Source: Streptomyces sp. DG1A-41 (GTDB lineage: Bacteria > Actinomycetota > Actinomycetes > Streptomycetales > Streptomycetaceae). From it: a stretch of DNA of 64,000 nt. Numbering within the stretch: the stretch's first letter is position 1; each line of letters starts with the position of its first letter. The stretch lies in assembly GCF_037055355.1 (NCBI RefSeq), contig NZ_CP146350.1:6905001-6969000 (forward strand), given 5' to 3'. Below are positions 50,555-59,503 of this stretch, piece after piece. Made by a program: the position numbers and the translations under genes. The notes beneath the pieces were generated by a model that ran no database searches, was not told where the DNA came from, and worked only from the letters and a program-made list of their open reading frames with translations.

Positions 50555-53116
50555 ATGAGCTCAGGACGTGTATCCCGGCATGCCCGTATACGGATGATGG
50601 CGGCGGTGGCCACCGTCTGCGCGCTGTCCGCGGCCCCGCCGGCCCCGCAGGCCGTCGCCGCCGACACGCCGCCGTACTCCGAGACCTACCGGCCCCAGTT
50701 CCACTTCACTCCGGAGAAGAACTGGATGAACGATCCCAACGGCCTCGTGTACTACAAGGGCGAGTACCACCTCTTCTACCAGTACAACCCCAACGGCAAC
50801 TCCTGGGGCGACATGTCCTGGGGGCACGCGGTGAGCCGGGACCTCGTGCACTGGAAGGAGCTGCCTCTCGCCCTGTCGCACGACGACGAGGAGATGGTGT
50901 TCTCCGGCAGCGCGGTCGTCGACTGGAACAACACCACCGGCTTTGGTACCGAGAAGAACCCGCCCATGGTGGCGATCTACACCAGCTACGACAAGGGCAC
51001 GGGCGTACAGGCCCAGTCGCTCGCCTACAGCACCGACCGCGGCCGCACCTGGACCAAGTACCAGGGCAACCCGGTCATCGACATCGGCTCCAGGGAGTTC
51101 CGCGATCCCAAGGTCCAGTGGTACGCGCCGACCAAGAGCTGGCTGATGACGGTGTCGCTGTCCGCCGAGCACAAGGTGCAGTTCTACTCGTCCAGGAACC
51201 TCAAGGACTGGAAGCTCCAGAGCGAGTTCGGGCCGGCCGGCGCGACGGGTGGCGTGTGGGAGTGCCCCGACCTGTTCCCCCTCGCGGTCGACGGGGACAA
51301 GAACAACATCAAGTGGGTCCTGGTCGTCAACATCAACCCCGGTGGTATCGCGGGCGGTTCGGCCGCCCAGTACTTCATCGGCGACTTCGACGGCAGGAAG
51401 TTCACCGCCGAGGACAAGGGCACCTACACCCCGCCCTCCGGCACGGTGATGCAGGACTTCGAGGGCACCGACTTCGGCGCGTGGACGGCCACCGGCACCG
51501 CGTTCGGCGACGGACCGGCGGCCGGGGCGGTGGCAGGGCAGGGAACCGTCGAAGGCTTCGACGGCAAGGGCCTCGCCAACAGCTTCCACGGCGGTGACGC
51601 GACCACCGGCATCCTCACCTCGCCCGAGTTCACCGTCGACAGCCGCTACCTGAACTTCAAGGTCGGAGGCGGACGGCACCCGCACGAGCCCGGGACGCTC
51701 CTGGAGGAGGCAGACCCGCCCGCGGGCACGGTCCTCGCCGACTTCGAAGGCGGCAGCTACGGCGACTGGACGACGACCGGAGACGCCTTCGGCTCGGCAC
51801 CGGCCACCGGCACCCTCCCCAACCAGCAGGAAGTCTCCGGATTCCTGGGCAGCGGCCTGGTCAACAGCTACCTGAACGGCGACTCCACCACGGGCACCCT
51901 CACCTCGCCGGAGTTCACCATCGACAAGGACTACGTCAACTTCCTCGTCGGCGGCGGCAACCACCCCGTCGGCTCCGGCAACCCCACCGCCGTCGAGCTC
52001 CTCGTGGACGGCCAAGTCGTCCGCAGCACGACCGGAAAGGACGCCGAGGCGCTCAACTGGTCCTCCTGGGACGTCAAGGACCTCGCCGGCAAGAAGGCGC
52101 GGATCAGGATCGTCGACGACAACACCGGCGGCTGGGGCCACATCAACGTCGACCACATCGTGCTGTCCGACGCCAAGGCCCAGCCCGTCTCCCAGGAGAC
52201 GTCCGTCAACCTGGTCGTCGACGGCCAGGTCGTCCGCAGCGCCACCGGCTCCAACAGCGAGGCCCTGGACTGGGCGTCCTTCGACCTGCGTCCCTACGCC
52301 GGCAAGAAGGCGCGGATACAGATCGTCGACATGAACACCGCCGGCTGGGGCCACATCCTGGCCGACCGGTTCACCGCCGCCGACGCCCCCGCCAAGTCCG
52401 TCGTGCAGCGCGCCGACTGGGCCGACTACGGCAAGGACTACTACGCGGCCGTGTCCTGGGAGAACGCACCGGGCGGCAAGCGCTACATGATCGGATGGAT
52501 GAACAACTGGGACTACAGCGGCGCCATCCCCACCTCCCCCTGGCGCGGCGCGCAAAGCATTCCGCGGGAAATGGCACTGCGTACCGTCAACGGCCGGATC
52601 CGGCTGACCAGCAAGCCCGTGGGCAGCCTGGAGTCCCTCCGGCAGAGCGGGCCGGCAACGGCGTCCGGTGTCACCGTCAAGAGCGCGACGAAGCCCCTGA
52701 TCGGTCCTGCGGCCGAGGGCAAGGCACTCGACATCGAGGCGACCTTCTCCCTCAAGGACGCCGAACGCTTCGGCCTGAAGGTGCGCACGGGTGCCAGGGG
52801 CGAGGAGACCGTCATCGGCTACGACACCACGACACAGGAGCTGTACGTCGACCGCACCCGCTCCGGCGCCGTGGACTTCAACAGCACCTTCCCCGGCGTC
52901 CAGACAGCACCACTGAAGCCCGAGAACGGCAAGGTCAAGCTGCGGATCCTCGTCGACTGGTCGTCCGTCGAGGTCTTCGGCGGCAACGGCGAGGCCGTGA
53001 TCACCGACCAGATCTTCCCCGACCCGGCCAGCCAGGGAGTGGAGGTCTTCGCCGAGAACGGCTCGGTGAACCTGGACAAGGCCGTCGTCTGGCACCTCGA
53101 CTCCGCCCACGACTGA
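50555..53116 (+). CDS. Secreted GH32 fructanase (levanase/inulinase) with nested insert
   Basis: 853 residues. Signal peptide (about 1-36, ending AVAA). GH32 propeller: nucleophile Asp60 in WMNDPNG, stabiliser Asp184 in FRDP, acid/base Glu236 in WECPDLF. At about residue 296, between DFDGRKFTAEDKGTY and DYGKDYYAAVSWEN, some 320 residues are inserted. They consist of two copies of an A-B beta-rich module, one inside the other: A1 (297-373), A2 (391-469), B2 (479-537), B1 (550-608). The GH32 C-terminal beta-sandwich follows (VDWSSVEVFGGNGEAVITDQ). It degrades levan, inulin or sucrose outside the cell; the insert may bind fructan. ATG at 50555 with AGGAG upstream, and paired LacI operators before it. 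Confidence 0.92.
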   Translation: MSSGRVSRHARIRMMAAVATVCALSAAPPAPQAVAADTPPYSETYRPQFHFTPEKNWMNDPNGLVYYKGEYHLFYQYNPNGNSWGDMSWGHAVSRDLVHWKELPLALSHDDEEMVFSGSAVVDWNNTTGFGTEKNPPMVAIYTSYDKGTGVQAQSLAYSTDRGRTWTKYQGNPVIDIGSREFRDPKVQWYAPTKSWLMTVSLSAEHKVQFYSSRNLKDWKLQSEFGPAGATGGVWECPDLFPLAVDGDKNNIKWVLVVNINPGGIAGGSAAQYFIGDFDGRKFTAEDKGTYTPPSGTVMQDFEGTDFGAWTATGTAFGDGPAAGAVAGQGTVEGFDGKGLANSFHGGDATTGILTSPEFTVDSRYLNFKVGGGRHPHEPGTLLEEADPPAGTVLADFEGGSYGDWTTTGDAFGSAPATGTLPNQQEVSGFLGSGLVNSYLNGDSTTGTLTSPEFTIDKDYVNFLVGGGNHPVGSGNPTAVELLVDGQVVRSTTGKDAEALNWSSWDVKDLAGKKARIRIVDDNTGGWGHINVDHIVLSDAKAQPVSQETSVNLVVDGQVVRSATGSNSEALDWASFDLRPYAGKKARIQIVDMNTAGWGHILADRFTAADAPAKSVVQRADWADYGKDYYAAVSWENAPGGKRYMIGWMNNWDYSGAIPTSPWRGAQSIPREMALRTVNGRIRLTSKPVGSLESLRQSGPATASGVTVKSATKPLIGPAAEGKALDIEATFSLKDAERFGLKVRTGARGEETVIGYDTTTQELYVDRTRSGAVDFNSTFPGVQTAPLKPENGKVKLRILVDWSSVEVFGGNGEAVITDQIFPDPASQGVEVFAENGSVNLDKAVVWHLDSAHD
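51443..52378 (+). repeat. Nested duplicated module inside the GH32 gene
   Basis: Half-modules in the order A1 (51443-51673), A2 (51725-51961), B2 (51989-52165), B1 (52202-52378). A halves share DFEG...W..TG.AFG...LTSPEFT.D...NF.VGGG; B halves share VDGQVVRS.TG...AL.W...GKKARI.IVD.NT.GWGHI. The order shows that one complete copy was inserted within another. Confidence 0.8.
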
Positions 53117-53131
53117 CAAGGACGCGAGACC

Positions 53132-53425
53132 ATGAAGAAAACCCTGCTTGCCGAGTTCACCGCCCGCGAGGGAGCGGAGGACGAGGTCACACGCCTGATC
53201 CTGGAGTACGCCGAGAAGGTGCGCGAGGAAGAGGGCAACCTCGCCTTCGACGTCTACACCAAAGAGGCCAGCCCGCGCGCTTACTGGATCTTCGAGGTGT
53301 ACCGGGACGAGGACGCCTTCCAGGCACACCTGAAGGCCCCGTACGGCGGCCCGTTCAACACCGCACTCGCTCCTCTGATCGAGGAGGACGCCTCCGTGCT
53401 GACCTTCCTCGATCCGGTGGCCTGA
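53132..53425 (+). CDS. ABM-domain protein (YgiN-like quinol monooxygenase family)
   Basis: 97 residues with the antibiotic biosynthesis monooxygenase pattern: LLAEFTAREGAEDEVTRLILEYAEKVREEEGNLAFDVYTKEASP, then YWIFEVYRDEDAFQAHL. Dimeric ferredoxin-like fold; some members oxidise quinols without cofactor, others have unclear roles. It sits 15 bp after the fructanase gene and is probably co-transcribed, an odd partner for a sugar operon. ATG at 53132; a terminator hairpin follows. Confidence 0.82.
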   Translation: MKKTLLAEFTAREGAEDEVTRLILEYAEKVREEEGNLAFDVYTKEASPRAYWIFEVYRDEDAFQAHLKAPYGGPFNTALAPLIEEDASVLTFLDPVA

Positions 53426-53428
53426 CCG

Positions 53429-53453
53429 GGCCGGCCCGCCTCGCGGGCCGGCC
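53429..53453 (+). terminator. 11-bp GC hairpin after the ABM gene
   Basis: GGCCGGCCCGC-ctc-GCGGGCCGGCC, perfect, three bases after the stop codon. It separates the fructanase-ABM unit from the second LacI gene. Confidence 0.75.
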
Positions 53454-53535
53454 GGCACACGGTACTCGGCCACGAGTTCGTAACAAGCCGTTGACAGGGG
53501 CGCTCCGTGAGGCGCAATCTCATCCCGCACTCACT

Positions 53536-53553
53536 TGCCAAAACGATTGGGCA
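53536..53553 (+). promoter_or_regulatory. Likely autoregulatory operator of the second LacI gene
   Basis: TGCCAAAACGATTGGGCA, an 18-bp imperfect dyad with central CG, ends four bases before the ATG of the LacI gene. Binding here would block both transcription and ribosome access. It is unlike the TGTCATCG-type sites, so the two LacI proteins seem to read different sequences. Confidence 0.55.
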
Positions 53554-53557
53554 CGAC

Positions 53558-54592
53558 ATGGGCAGGCGGATCGGCATCAAGGACGTGGCGGCAGCCGCGG
53601 GCGTCTCGGCCACGACCGTCTCCCACATCCTCAACGAGGTCGAGGGCAAGCGCATCAACGCCGAGACCCGGCAGCGCGTTCTCGAAACGGCCCGGGAACT
53701 GGGTTACGCACCCAATGGGCTGGCGCGGGGGCTGCGCCTGAAGCGGTCGCACACGATCGGCTTCGTCAGCGACCAGATCGCCACCACCCCGCACGCCGGC
53801 CGGATCATCCTCGGAGCGCAGGAGGAAGCGGCCAAGCACGACCTGCTGCTGCTCATGCTCAACACCGGCGGCGACCCCGAGCTGGAGCGCAAGGAGATCG
53901 ACCTGCTGCTCCAGCGCCAGGTCGACGGCGTGCTCTACGCGTCCATGTACCACCGGGTCGTGGAGCTGCCGGAGCGGCTGCGGTCGGTCCCCACGGTGCT
54001 GTTGGACGCGCGCTCGGACGACCCCGGGGTGCCCTCGGTCGTACCGGACGAGGTCCTGGGCGGTCGCACGGCGGTGCGCGAGCTGGTCCGCCACGGCCAC
54101 CGCCGGATCGGCTTCCTCAACAACGTCGACGACATCCCGGCCACCCACGGGCGCCTCGAGGGCTACCGCGGCGTCCTCGCGGAAGCGGGGATCGCCGAGG
54201 ACCCGCGGCTGGTGGTGGCGGAGACCAGCGATGCCGTCGGCGGATACCGGTCCGCGCTCCGGCTGTTGCAGTCGGAGGAACGGCCCACCGCGCTGTTCTG
54301 TTTCGCCGACCGGATGGCGATGGGCGTCTACCGCGCCGCCGCCGAACTGGGACTGTCGATCCCCGACGACCTGTCGGTCATCGGCTTCGACAACCAGGAC
54401 CTGATCTGTGACGGCTTGTTCCCCGGGCTGACCACCGTCGCCCTGCCGCACTACGAGATGGGGGCGCGGGCCGTCGCACAACTGCTCGCGCTCACGGGCG
54501 CCCCGGGCCGGGAGCCTGGTCCGGCTGCTCAGGAAATGCTGCCCTGCCCGCTGGTGGCACGGGCATCGGTCGCTTCGCCGCCCCGACTCTGA
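53558..54592 (+). CDS. Second LacI-family regulator
   Basis: 344 residues: helix-turn-helix and hinge (GIKDVAAAAGVSATTVSHILNEVEGKRI...LGYAPNGLARGLRL), sensor domain (FVSDQIATTPHAGRIILGAQEEAAKHD, HGHRRIGFLNNVDDIP, ALFCFADRMAMGVY). ATG at 53558; an upstream GTG at 53507 would place the operator within the gene and is less likely. It stands before a CUT1 importer and an intracellular GH32 gene on the same strand and should control them. Confidence 0.9.
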   Translation: MGRRIGIKDVAAAAGVSATTVSHILNEVEGKRINAETRQRVLETARELGYAPNGLARGLRLKRSHTIGFVSDQIATTPHAGRIILGAQEEAAKHDLLLLMLNTGGDPELERKEIDLLLQRQVDGVLYASMYHRVVELPERLRSVPTVLLDARSDDPGVPSVVPDEVLGGRTAVRELVRHGHRRIGFLNNVDDIPATHGRLEGYRGVLAEAGIAEDPRLVVAETSDAVGGYRSALRLLQSEERPTALFCFADRMAMGVYRAAAELGLSIPDDLSVIGFDNQDLICDGLFPGLTTVALPHYEMGARAVAQLLALTGAPGREPGPAAQEMLPCPLVARASVASPPRL

Positions 54593-54644
54593 CCCCGGAA
54601 CGGCGAAGCACCACCGATACAGACGGCCGTCAGCAGCGGCCGCC

Positions 54645-54668
54645 GGCACGGTCTGCCAGGACCGTGCC
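54645..54668 (+). terminator. 9-bp hairpin between LacI and CUT1 genes
   Basis: GGCACGGTC-tgccag-GACCGTGCC, perfect stem, ending 20 bp before the binding-protein start. It could terminate the lacI transcript or lie in the leader of the importer mRNA. Confidence 0.5.
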
Positions 54669-54688
54669 CAGTGACATTGGAGGACCCA

Positions 54689-56008
54689 GTGAACCCAGTG
54701 GAGTCGAGAACCAGGCGCCTCACGGCATCGAGCATAGCCGCCCTGACCGCGGCAGCGCTCGTGGCCGGGTGCGGCGGCAGCGGGAGCGCCGGCTCGTCGG
54801 GCGCCGACGGCAACACGCTGACCCTGTGGACGCACAATGCCGGCAACGCCGCCGAGTACGACGTCGTGAAGAAGATCGTCAAGGACTTCAACGCCAGCCA
54901 GGGCACGTACAAGGTCAAGATCCAGGCATTCCCGCAGGGTTCCTACAACGACTCGGTGGTGGCCGCGGCCTCCGCCAAGAAGCTGCCGTGCGTTCTCGAC
55001 GTCGACGGCCCCAACGTCCCGAACTGGGCCTGGGGCGGGTACCTCGCGCCGCTGGACCTGTCCACGGGCAAGGTCGCCGTGAAGGACCAACTGCCCAGCA
55101 CGGTCGCCACCTACCAGGACAAGACCTACGCGTTCGGCTTCTACGACGTGGCACTGACCCTGTACTCCCGCAAGTCGGTGCTGAAGGAGTACGGCATCCG
55201 CGTGCCCACCTTCGACAAGCCCTGGACCAAGAACGAGTTCATGGACGCGCTCGCCAAGATCAAGGAGGGCGGCACGTTCAAGAACACCCTGGACCTCGGT
55301 ACGGGCGACCCCGGCGAGTGGTGGCCGTACGCCTACTCCCCGATGCTCCAGAGCTTCGGCGGGGATCTGATCGACCGCTCGGACTACAAGACCGCCAAGG
55401 GCACGCTGAACGGTGAGAAGGCCGTCGAGTGGGGCAAGTGGTTCCGCTCGCTGGTCACGAAGGGCTACGCACCACAGAAGTCCAGCAAGAGCCCGGCCGA
55501 CGACTTCCGCAACGGCAAGACCGCCATCCAGTGGGACGGCAGCTGGTCGGCCCAGGCCAACGTCGACAAGTTCGGCAGCGACCTCGCGATCCTCCCGCCG
55601 GTCGACTTCGGCAACGGACCGAAGATCGGCGGAGCGTCCTGGCAGTGGGGCATGAGCTCGACCTGCTCCAACAAGGAAGGCGCCCAGGCGTACCTGAACT
55701 TCTCCCGGCAGACGAAGTACTTCGTGGACTTCGCCAAGGCCACCAACACCATTCCCGCCACCAACGCGGCGGCGCAGCAGGTGAAGGGCTACGAAGCGGG
55801 CGGCCGGTTCAACATCTTCCTCAAGGCGGCACAGCAGTTCGCGGTGGTCCGGCCCGTCACCCCGGCCTACCCCTACATCTCCACGGTGTTCGCCAAGACG
55901 GCTCGGGACATCCTGGCCGGCGCCGACGTCAAGGGCGCCCTCGACCAGGCGGCCGGAGAGATCGACAACAACCTGTCGAGCAACGGCTACTACGCCACCG
56001 GCAGCTGA
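54689..56008 (+). CDS. CUT1 ABC importer, sugar-binding lipoprotein
   Basis: 439 residues with lipobox VAGC (Cys28) and the family 1 extracellular binding-protein fold (LTLWTHNAGNAAEYDVVKKIVKDFN, KLPCVLDVDGPNVPNWAW, YGIRVPTFDKPWTKNEFMDALAKI, AIQWDGSWSAQANVDKF). It probably binds fructo-oligosaccharides or sucrose released by the secreted fructanase. GTG at 54689 chosen for GGAGGA four bases upstream. First gene of a four-gene unit with two permeases and a GH32 enzyme; the ATPase is missing, and a shared MsiK-type ATPase elsewhere is usual in Streptomyces. Confidence 0.9.
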   Translation: MNPVESRTRRLTASSIAALTAAALVAGCGGSGSAGSSGADGNTLTLWTHNAGNAAEYDVVKKIVKDFNASQGTYKVKIQAFPQGSYNDSVVAAASAKKLPCVLDVDGPNVPNWAWGGYLAPLDLSTGKVAVKDQLPSTVATYQDKTYAFGFYDVALTLYSRKSVLKEYGIRVPTFDKPWTKNEFMDALAKIKEGGTFKNTLDLGTGDPGEWWPYAYSPMLQSFGGDLIDRSDYKTAKGTLNGEKAVEWGKWFRSLVTKGYAPQKSSKSPADDFRNGKTAIQWDGSWSAQANVDKFGSDLAILPPVDFGNGPKIGGASWQWGMSSTCSNKEGAQAYLNFSRQTKYFVDFAKATNTIPATNAAAQQVKGYEAGGRFNIFLKAAQQFAVVRPVTPAYPYISTVFAKTARDILAGADVKGALDQAAGEIDNNLSSNGYYATGS

Positions 56009-56092
56009 CCGCGCCCGCCCCTCCCGGCGGACGGCAAAAGCCGGTTCAACCCTTCCGCCTCCGCCGGGAACACATACCTGCCTGGATGTCCC

Positions 56093-57049
56093 ATGGCCAC
56101 CACAATGACCTCCATGTCCACCCGGCCCGGGGAGACCGACGCCTCCCCGAAGGCCAAGCCGCCGACCCGCAGGCGCGCCCGGCGCAGAGAGAGCCTCGCC
56201 GCGCTCGGCATGGTCAGCCCCGCCGTGTTCCTGCTGGTGATGTTCATCGTCATCCCCGTGGTGCTGGCCTTCGCCCTGGCGTTCACCAACGCCCGCCTGA
56301 TCTCCCCGGTCCCCGCCCAGTTCACGGGACTTCGCAACTTCCGCACCCTGCTGGACGACCCGCTGTTCTACAAGTCGCTGCGGAACACCTTCTACTTCGC
56401 CGCCGTCATCGTCCCGCTCCAGGGGGGCCTGGCGCTGCTGCTCGCCCTGCTCGTCAACGCCAAGGTCAAGGGCGTCAACTTCTTCCGCACCGTCTACTTC
56501 CTCCCCGTCGTCACCTCGATGGTCGTCGTCTCCATCCTGTGGACGCTGCTGTACCAGAAGACCGGGCTGGTCAACGAGATCATCTCCCACCTCACCTTCG
56601 GCCAGGTCCAGGGACCGGACTGGCTGACCGACCCGTCCACTGCCATGCCCGCCATCATCGTCATGTCCGTCTGGCAGGGCGTCGGCTTCCACATGATCAT
56701 CTGGCTGGCCGGACTCCAGACCATCCCTCAGGAGCTGTACGAGGCGGCCGACATGGACGGCGCCACCCGCTGGGTCCGCTTCCGGCACGTGACGTGGCCC
56801 GGCCTCAAGGCCACCCGCACCTTCGTGCTCATCACCATCACCATCAACGCGTTCGCCCTGTTCACCCAGGTCGCCGTGATGACGCAAGGCGGGCCCTTGG
56901 ACGCCACCAGCACGGTCGTCTACCAGGCGGTGCGGACCGGCTACAGCCAGCAGCAGACCGGATACGCGTCCGCGATCTCCCTCGTCTTCTTCGTTCTGGT
57001 GCTGGCGGTCTCCCTCGTCCAGCGCTTCCTCACCCGGGAGAAGGACTGA
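56093..57049 (+). CDS. CUT1 ABC importer permease (MalF-like)
   Basis: 318 residues, six membrane spans after a basic N-terminus. The permease EAA loop reads EAADMDGATRWVRFRHVTWPGL. It lies 84 bp after the binding-protein gene and one base before the second permease gene. It forms half of the membrane channel for the oligosaccharide. ATG at 56093. Confidence 0.92.
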   Translation: MATTMTSMSTRPGETDASPKAKPPTRRRARRRESLAALGMVSPAVFLLVMFIVIPVVLAFALAFTNARLISPVPAQFTGLRNFRTLLDDPLFYKSLRNTFYFAAVIVPLQGGLALLLALLVNAKVKGVNFFRTVYFLPVVTSMVVVSILWTLLYQKTGLVNEIISHLTFGQVQGPDWLTDPSTAMPAIIVMSVWQGVGFHMIIWLAGLQTIPQELYEAADMDGATRWVRFRHVTWPGLKATRTFVLITITINAFALFTQVAVMTQGGPLDATSTVVYQAVRTGYSQQQTGYASAISLVFFVLVLAVSLVQRFLTREKD

Positions 57050-57050
57050 C

Positions 57051-57965
57051 ATGACCTCCGTATCCCCTGCTCCCGCCCGCCCGGGCCGCCGCCGGAGGCC
57101 GTCACCGCGCCGGATCGGTGTGCAGACGGCACGCGTCGCGCTCGCGCTGTTCTTCTCGTTCCCGATCGTCTTCATGCTGGTGTCGTCGTTCAAGCCCGAC
57201 GGGCAGATCTTCGGCGACCTCGACGGCATCCAGGCGTTCCTGCCGGTCGGCCATCTCTCCCTGGACAACTACACCGGGGTCTTCGACCGGGTGCCCGCCA
57301 CGCGCTTCCTGCTCAACTCGATCGGGATCTCGGCCGTCACGGTGGCGCTGAGCGTCTTCATCAACAGCCTCGCGGCGTTCGCGCTGTCCCGGATGCGCTG
57401 GCGCGGAAAGAAGATCGTCCTCACCGCCGTGATCGCGACGCTGATCGTGCCGTTCGAGACCTTCGCCCTGCCGATGGTCTGGTGGGTCAACAAACTGCCC
57501 TGGCTCCAGCTGGAGGGCGGCCGGATCGTCGTGACGGAAGGCTGGCTCGACACCTACCAGGTGCAGATCCTGCCGTTCATCGGCAACGCCATGTTCATCT
57601 TCCTGTTCCACCAGTACTTCCAGAGCATCCCCAAGGAGCTCGACGAAGCGGCGGTCATCGACGGGGCGAGCTGGTTCGGCATCTACCGACGCATCGTCAT
57701 GCCGCTGTCCGGCCCGGCGATCGCCACGGTGGCCATCCTGGCCTTCCTGCCCATGTGGAACCAATACCTGTGGCCGCTGATGGTCGTCCAGAGCGAGGAA
57801 CTGCGGCCCGTCATGGTCGGCATCGACTACTTCTTCCAGCTCAACCCCTCCTGGGGCGAGATCATGGCCTACTCCTCGATGATCACCGTGCCGGTGCTCG
57901 CCCTGTTCGTGGCGTTCCAGCGGGCCTTCGTCAGCAGCATCGCCTCCAGCGGCGTCAAGGGCTGA
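57051..57965 (+). CDS. CUT1 ABC importer permease (MalG-like)
   Basis: 304 residues, six spans, EAA loop DEAAVIDGASWFGIYRRIVMPLSGP. It begins one base after the stop of the first permease. Six bases after its stop comes the intracellular GH32 gene, so uptake and hydrolysis are coupled. Confidence 0.92.
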   Translation: MTSVSPAPARPGRRRRPSPRRIGVQTARVALALFFSFPIVFMLVSSFKPDGQIFGDLDGIQAFLPVGHLSLDNYTGVFDRVPATRFLLNSIGISAVTVALSVFINSLAAFALSRMRWRGKKIVLTAVIATLIVPFETFALPMVWWVNKLPWLQLEGGRIVVTEGWLDTYQVQILPFIGNAMFIFLFHQYFQSIPKELDEAAVIDGASWFGIYRRIVMPLSGPAIATVAILAFLPMWNQYLWPLMVVQSEELRPVMVGIDYFFQLNPSWGEIMAYSSMITVPVLALFVAFQRAFVSSIASSGVKG

Positions 57966-57970
57966 GCCCG

Positions 57971-59503
57971 ATGCCCCCTTCCGCTTCCACGCCCGCGCTT
58001 CGCGCGCCCTTCGAAAGGCCCCGTGTGTCCACGCCCCCCGCCGACCCCCACCTGCCCGCCGTACACGTGCGCCCGCCCCGCAACTGGATCAACGATCCCA
58101 ACGGGCTGGTCTTCCACGACGGCCAGTACCACGTGTTCTTCCAGTACAACCCGTACGCCCCGCGGCACGCGACCATCCACTGGGGCCACTTCCGCAGCCC
58201 CGACCTGATCACCTGGGAGGAACTCCCGGTGGCCCTCGCCCCCACCCCCGGCGGCCACGACACGGACGGCTGCTTCTCCGGCAACGCCGTCTCCGTCGAC
58301 GGCCGACTCGTCGCCTTCTACTCCGCCCACCGCGACGACCGCTGGTGGCAGCCGGTCGCGACCGCCCAGTCGACCGACGGCGGTTACACCTGGACCAAGC
58401 GGCCGGAGTTGCTCATCCCGCAGCCGCCCGCGGAGACGACCATGTACCGGGACCCCTACGTCTGGCAGCAGGACGGCCGCTGGCGGATGCTCGTCGGCTC
58501 CGCCCTCGCCGACGGCCGCGGAGCGGCGCAGCTCTACGAGTCCGGGGACCTGGAGCACTGGGTTCACCTCGGCCCCTTCCACACCAGCAGCCCCGCCGGG
58601 ACTGCCGACCCGGTCGGCTGGGAATGCCCCCAGTACGCGACCTTCGGCGACCGCGGCGTCCTGGTCGTCAGCGACTGGACTGAGCAGGGCGGCCCGAGCC
58701 ACGTGACGGTACACGCCGGCCGGGAGGAACACGGCCGATTCACGGCCACGGCCTCTCCCGTACGACTGGACCACGGCCCGGACTTCTATGCGCCGGCTCT
58801 GCTCAAAACCCCTGACGAAGACCGATGGCTGCTGTGGGGCTGGTCGTGGGAGGCCCGCGCCGACTCCTGGTCAGGCGAGGCCGGTTGGGCAGGGGTCCTC
58901 ACCCTCCCGCGCGAACTCACCCTGGCCGACGACGGTACGGTCGGCCAGCGTCCGGCCCGTGAACTGCTCGCCCTGCGGGGGGATCGCGTCGTGCACCACA
59001 CGGGACAGGTCACCCCGTCCCGTCCGACCGAGCTGGGGGAGGTCGGCCGCACTTTCGACCTCACCGCCGTCCTGACCCCCGACCCCACCGGGACGAGCGG
59101 TCTGCGCCTGATCACGTCCTCGGACGGAGCCGAGTATCTCGACATCAGCCTCGACCCCACCGCCGGCCATCTCATCGTCGACCGCAGCCACGCGTCACTG
59201 GACGCACGAGCGCAAGCAGGCGCGTACGCTCTCCCGAGCCCGGCCCTGAAGGCCCCCGGCGCTCCTGTCGAACTGCGTGTCGTCGTGGACCGCTCGATCG
59301 CCGAGGTCTACCTGTCCACCGGCCAGGCCCTCACTCTCAGGTTCTATCCCGTCGGTGACGGGCCGTGGCGGCTTCAGGCCCGCACCGGAGGGAGAGGAGG
59401 AAGGGCCTTCACTGTCGAGGCATGGGACCTGGCAAGGAAGGCGTGGCGATCCTCGAACCGGCCGGGAAGAGCTTCTGAACTGATCGCTCAGCGGTCGGAA
59501 TAG
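57971..59503 (+). CDS. Intracellular GH32 beta-fructosidase
   Basis: 510 residues without a signal peptide. GH32 residues: Asp42 in WINDPNG, Asp161 in YRDP, Glu218 in WECPQ; C-terminal sandwich at about 365-490 (VVVDRSIAEVYLSTGQALTLRFYP). It should hydrolyse sucrose or short fructans after import by the adjoining CUT1 system. ATG at 57971; a GTG at 58024 preceded by GAAAGG is an alternative that removes 18 residues before the conserved part. Its 3' end overlaps the convergent GvpU-like gene by 16 bp. Confidence 0.92.
   Translation: MPPSASTPALRAPFERPRVSTPPADPHLPAVHVRPPRNWINDPNGLVFHDGQYHVFFQYNPYAPRHATIHWGHFRSPDLITWEELPVALAPTPGGHDTDGCFSGNAVSVDGRLVAFYSAHRDDRWWQPVATAQSTDGGYTWTKRPELLIPQPPAETTMYRDPYVWQQDGRWRMLVGSALADGRGAAQLYESGDLEHWVHLGPFHTSSPAGTADPVGWECPQYATFGDRGVLVVSDWTEQGGPSHVTVHAGREEHGRFTATASPVRLDHGPDFYAPALLKTPDEDRWLLWGWSWEARADSWSGEAGWAGVLTLPRELTLADDGTVGQRPARELLALRGDRVVHHTGQVTPSRPTELGEVGRTFDLTAVLTPDPTGTSGLRLITSSDGAEYLDISLDPTAGHLIVDRSHASLDARAQAGAYALPSPALKAPGAPVELRVVVDRSIAEVYLSTGQALTLRFYPVGDGPWRLQARTGGRGGRAFTVEAWDLARKAWRSSNRPGRASELIAQRSE

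Noticed and set aside
53531..57268. Very long reverse open frame opposite the LacI and CUT1 genes
   Set aside because: It is a high-GC shadow: the forward strand carries clear LacI, binding-protein and permease motifs, and the reverse product is low-complexity.
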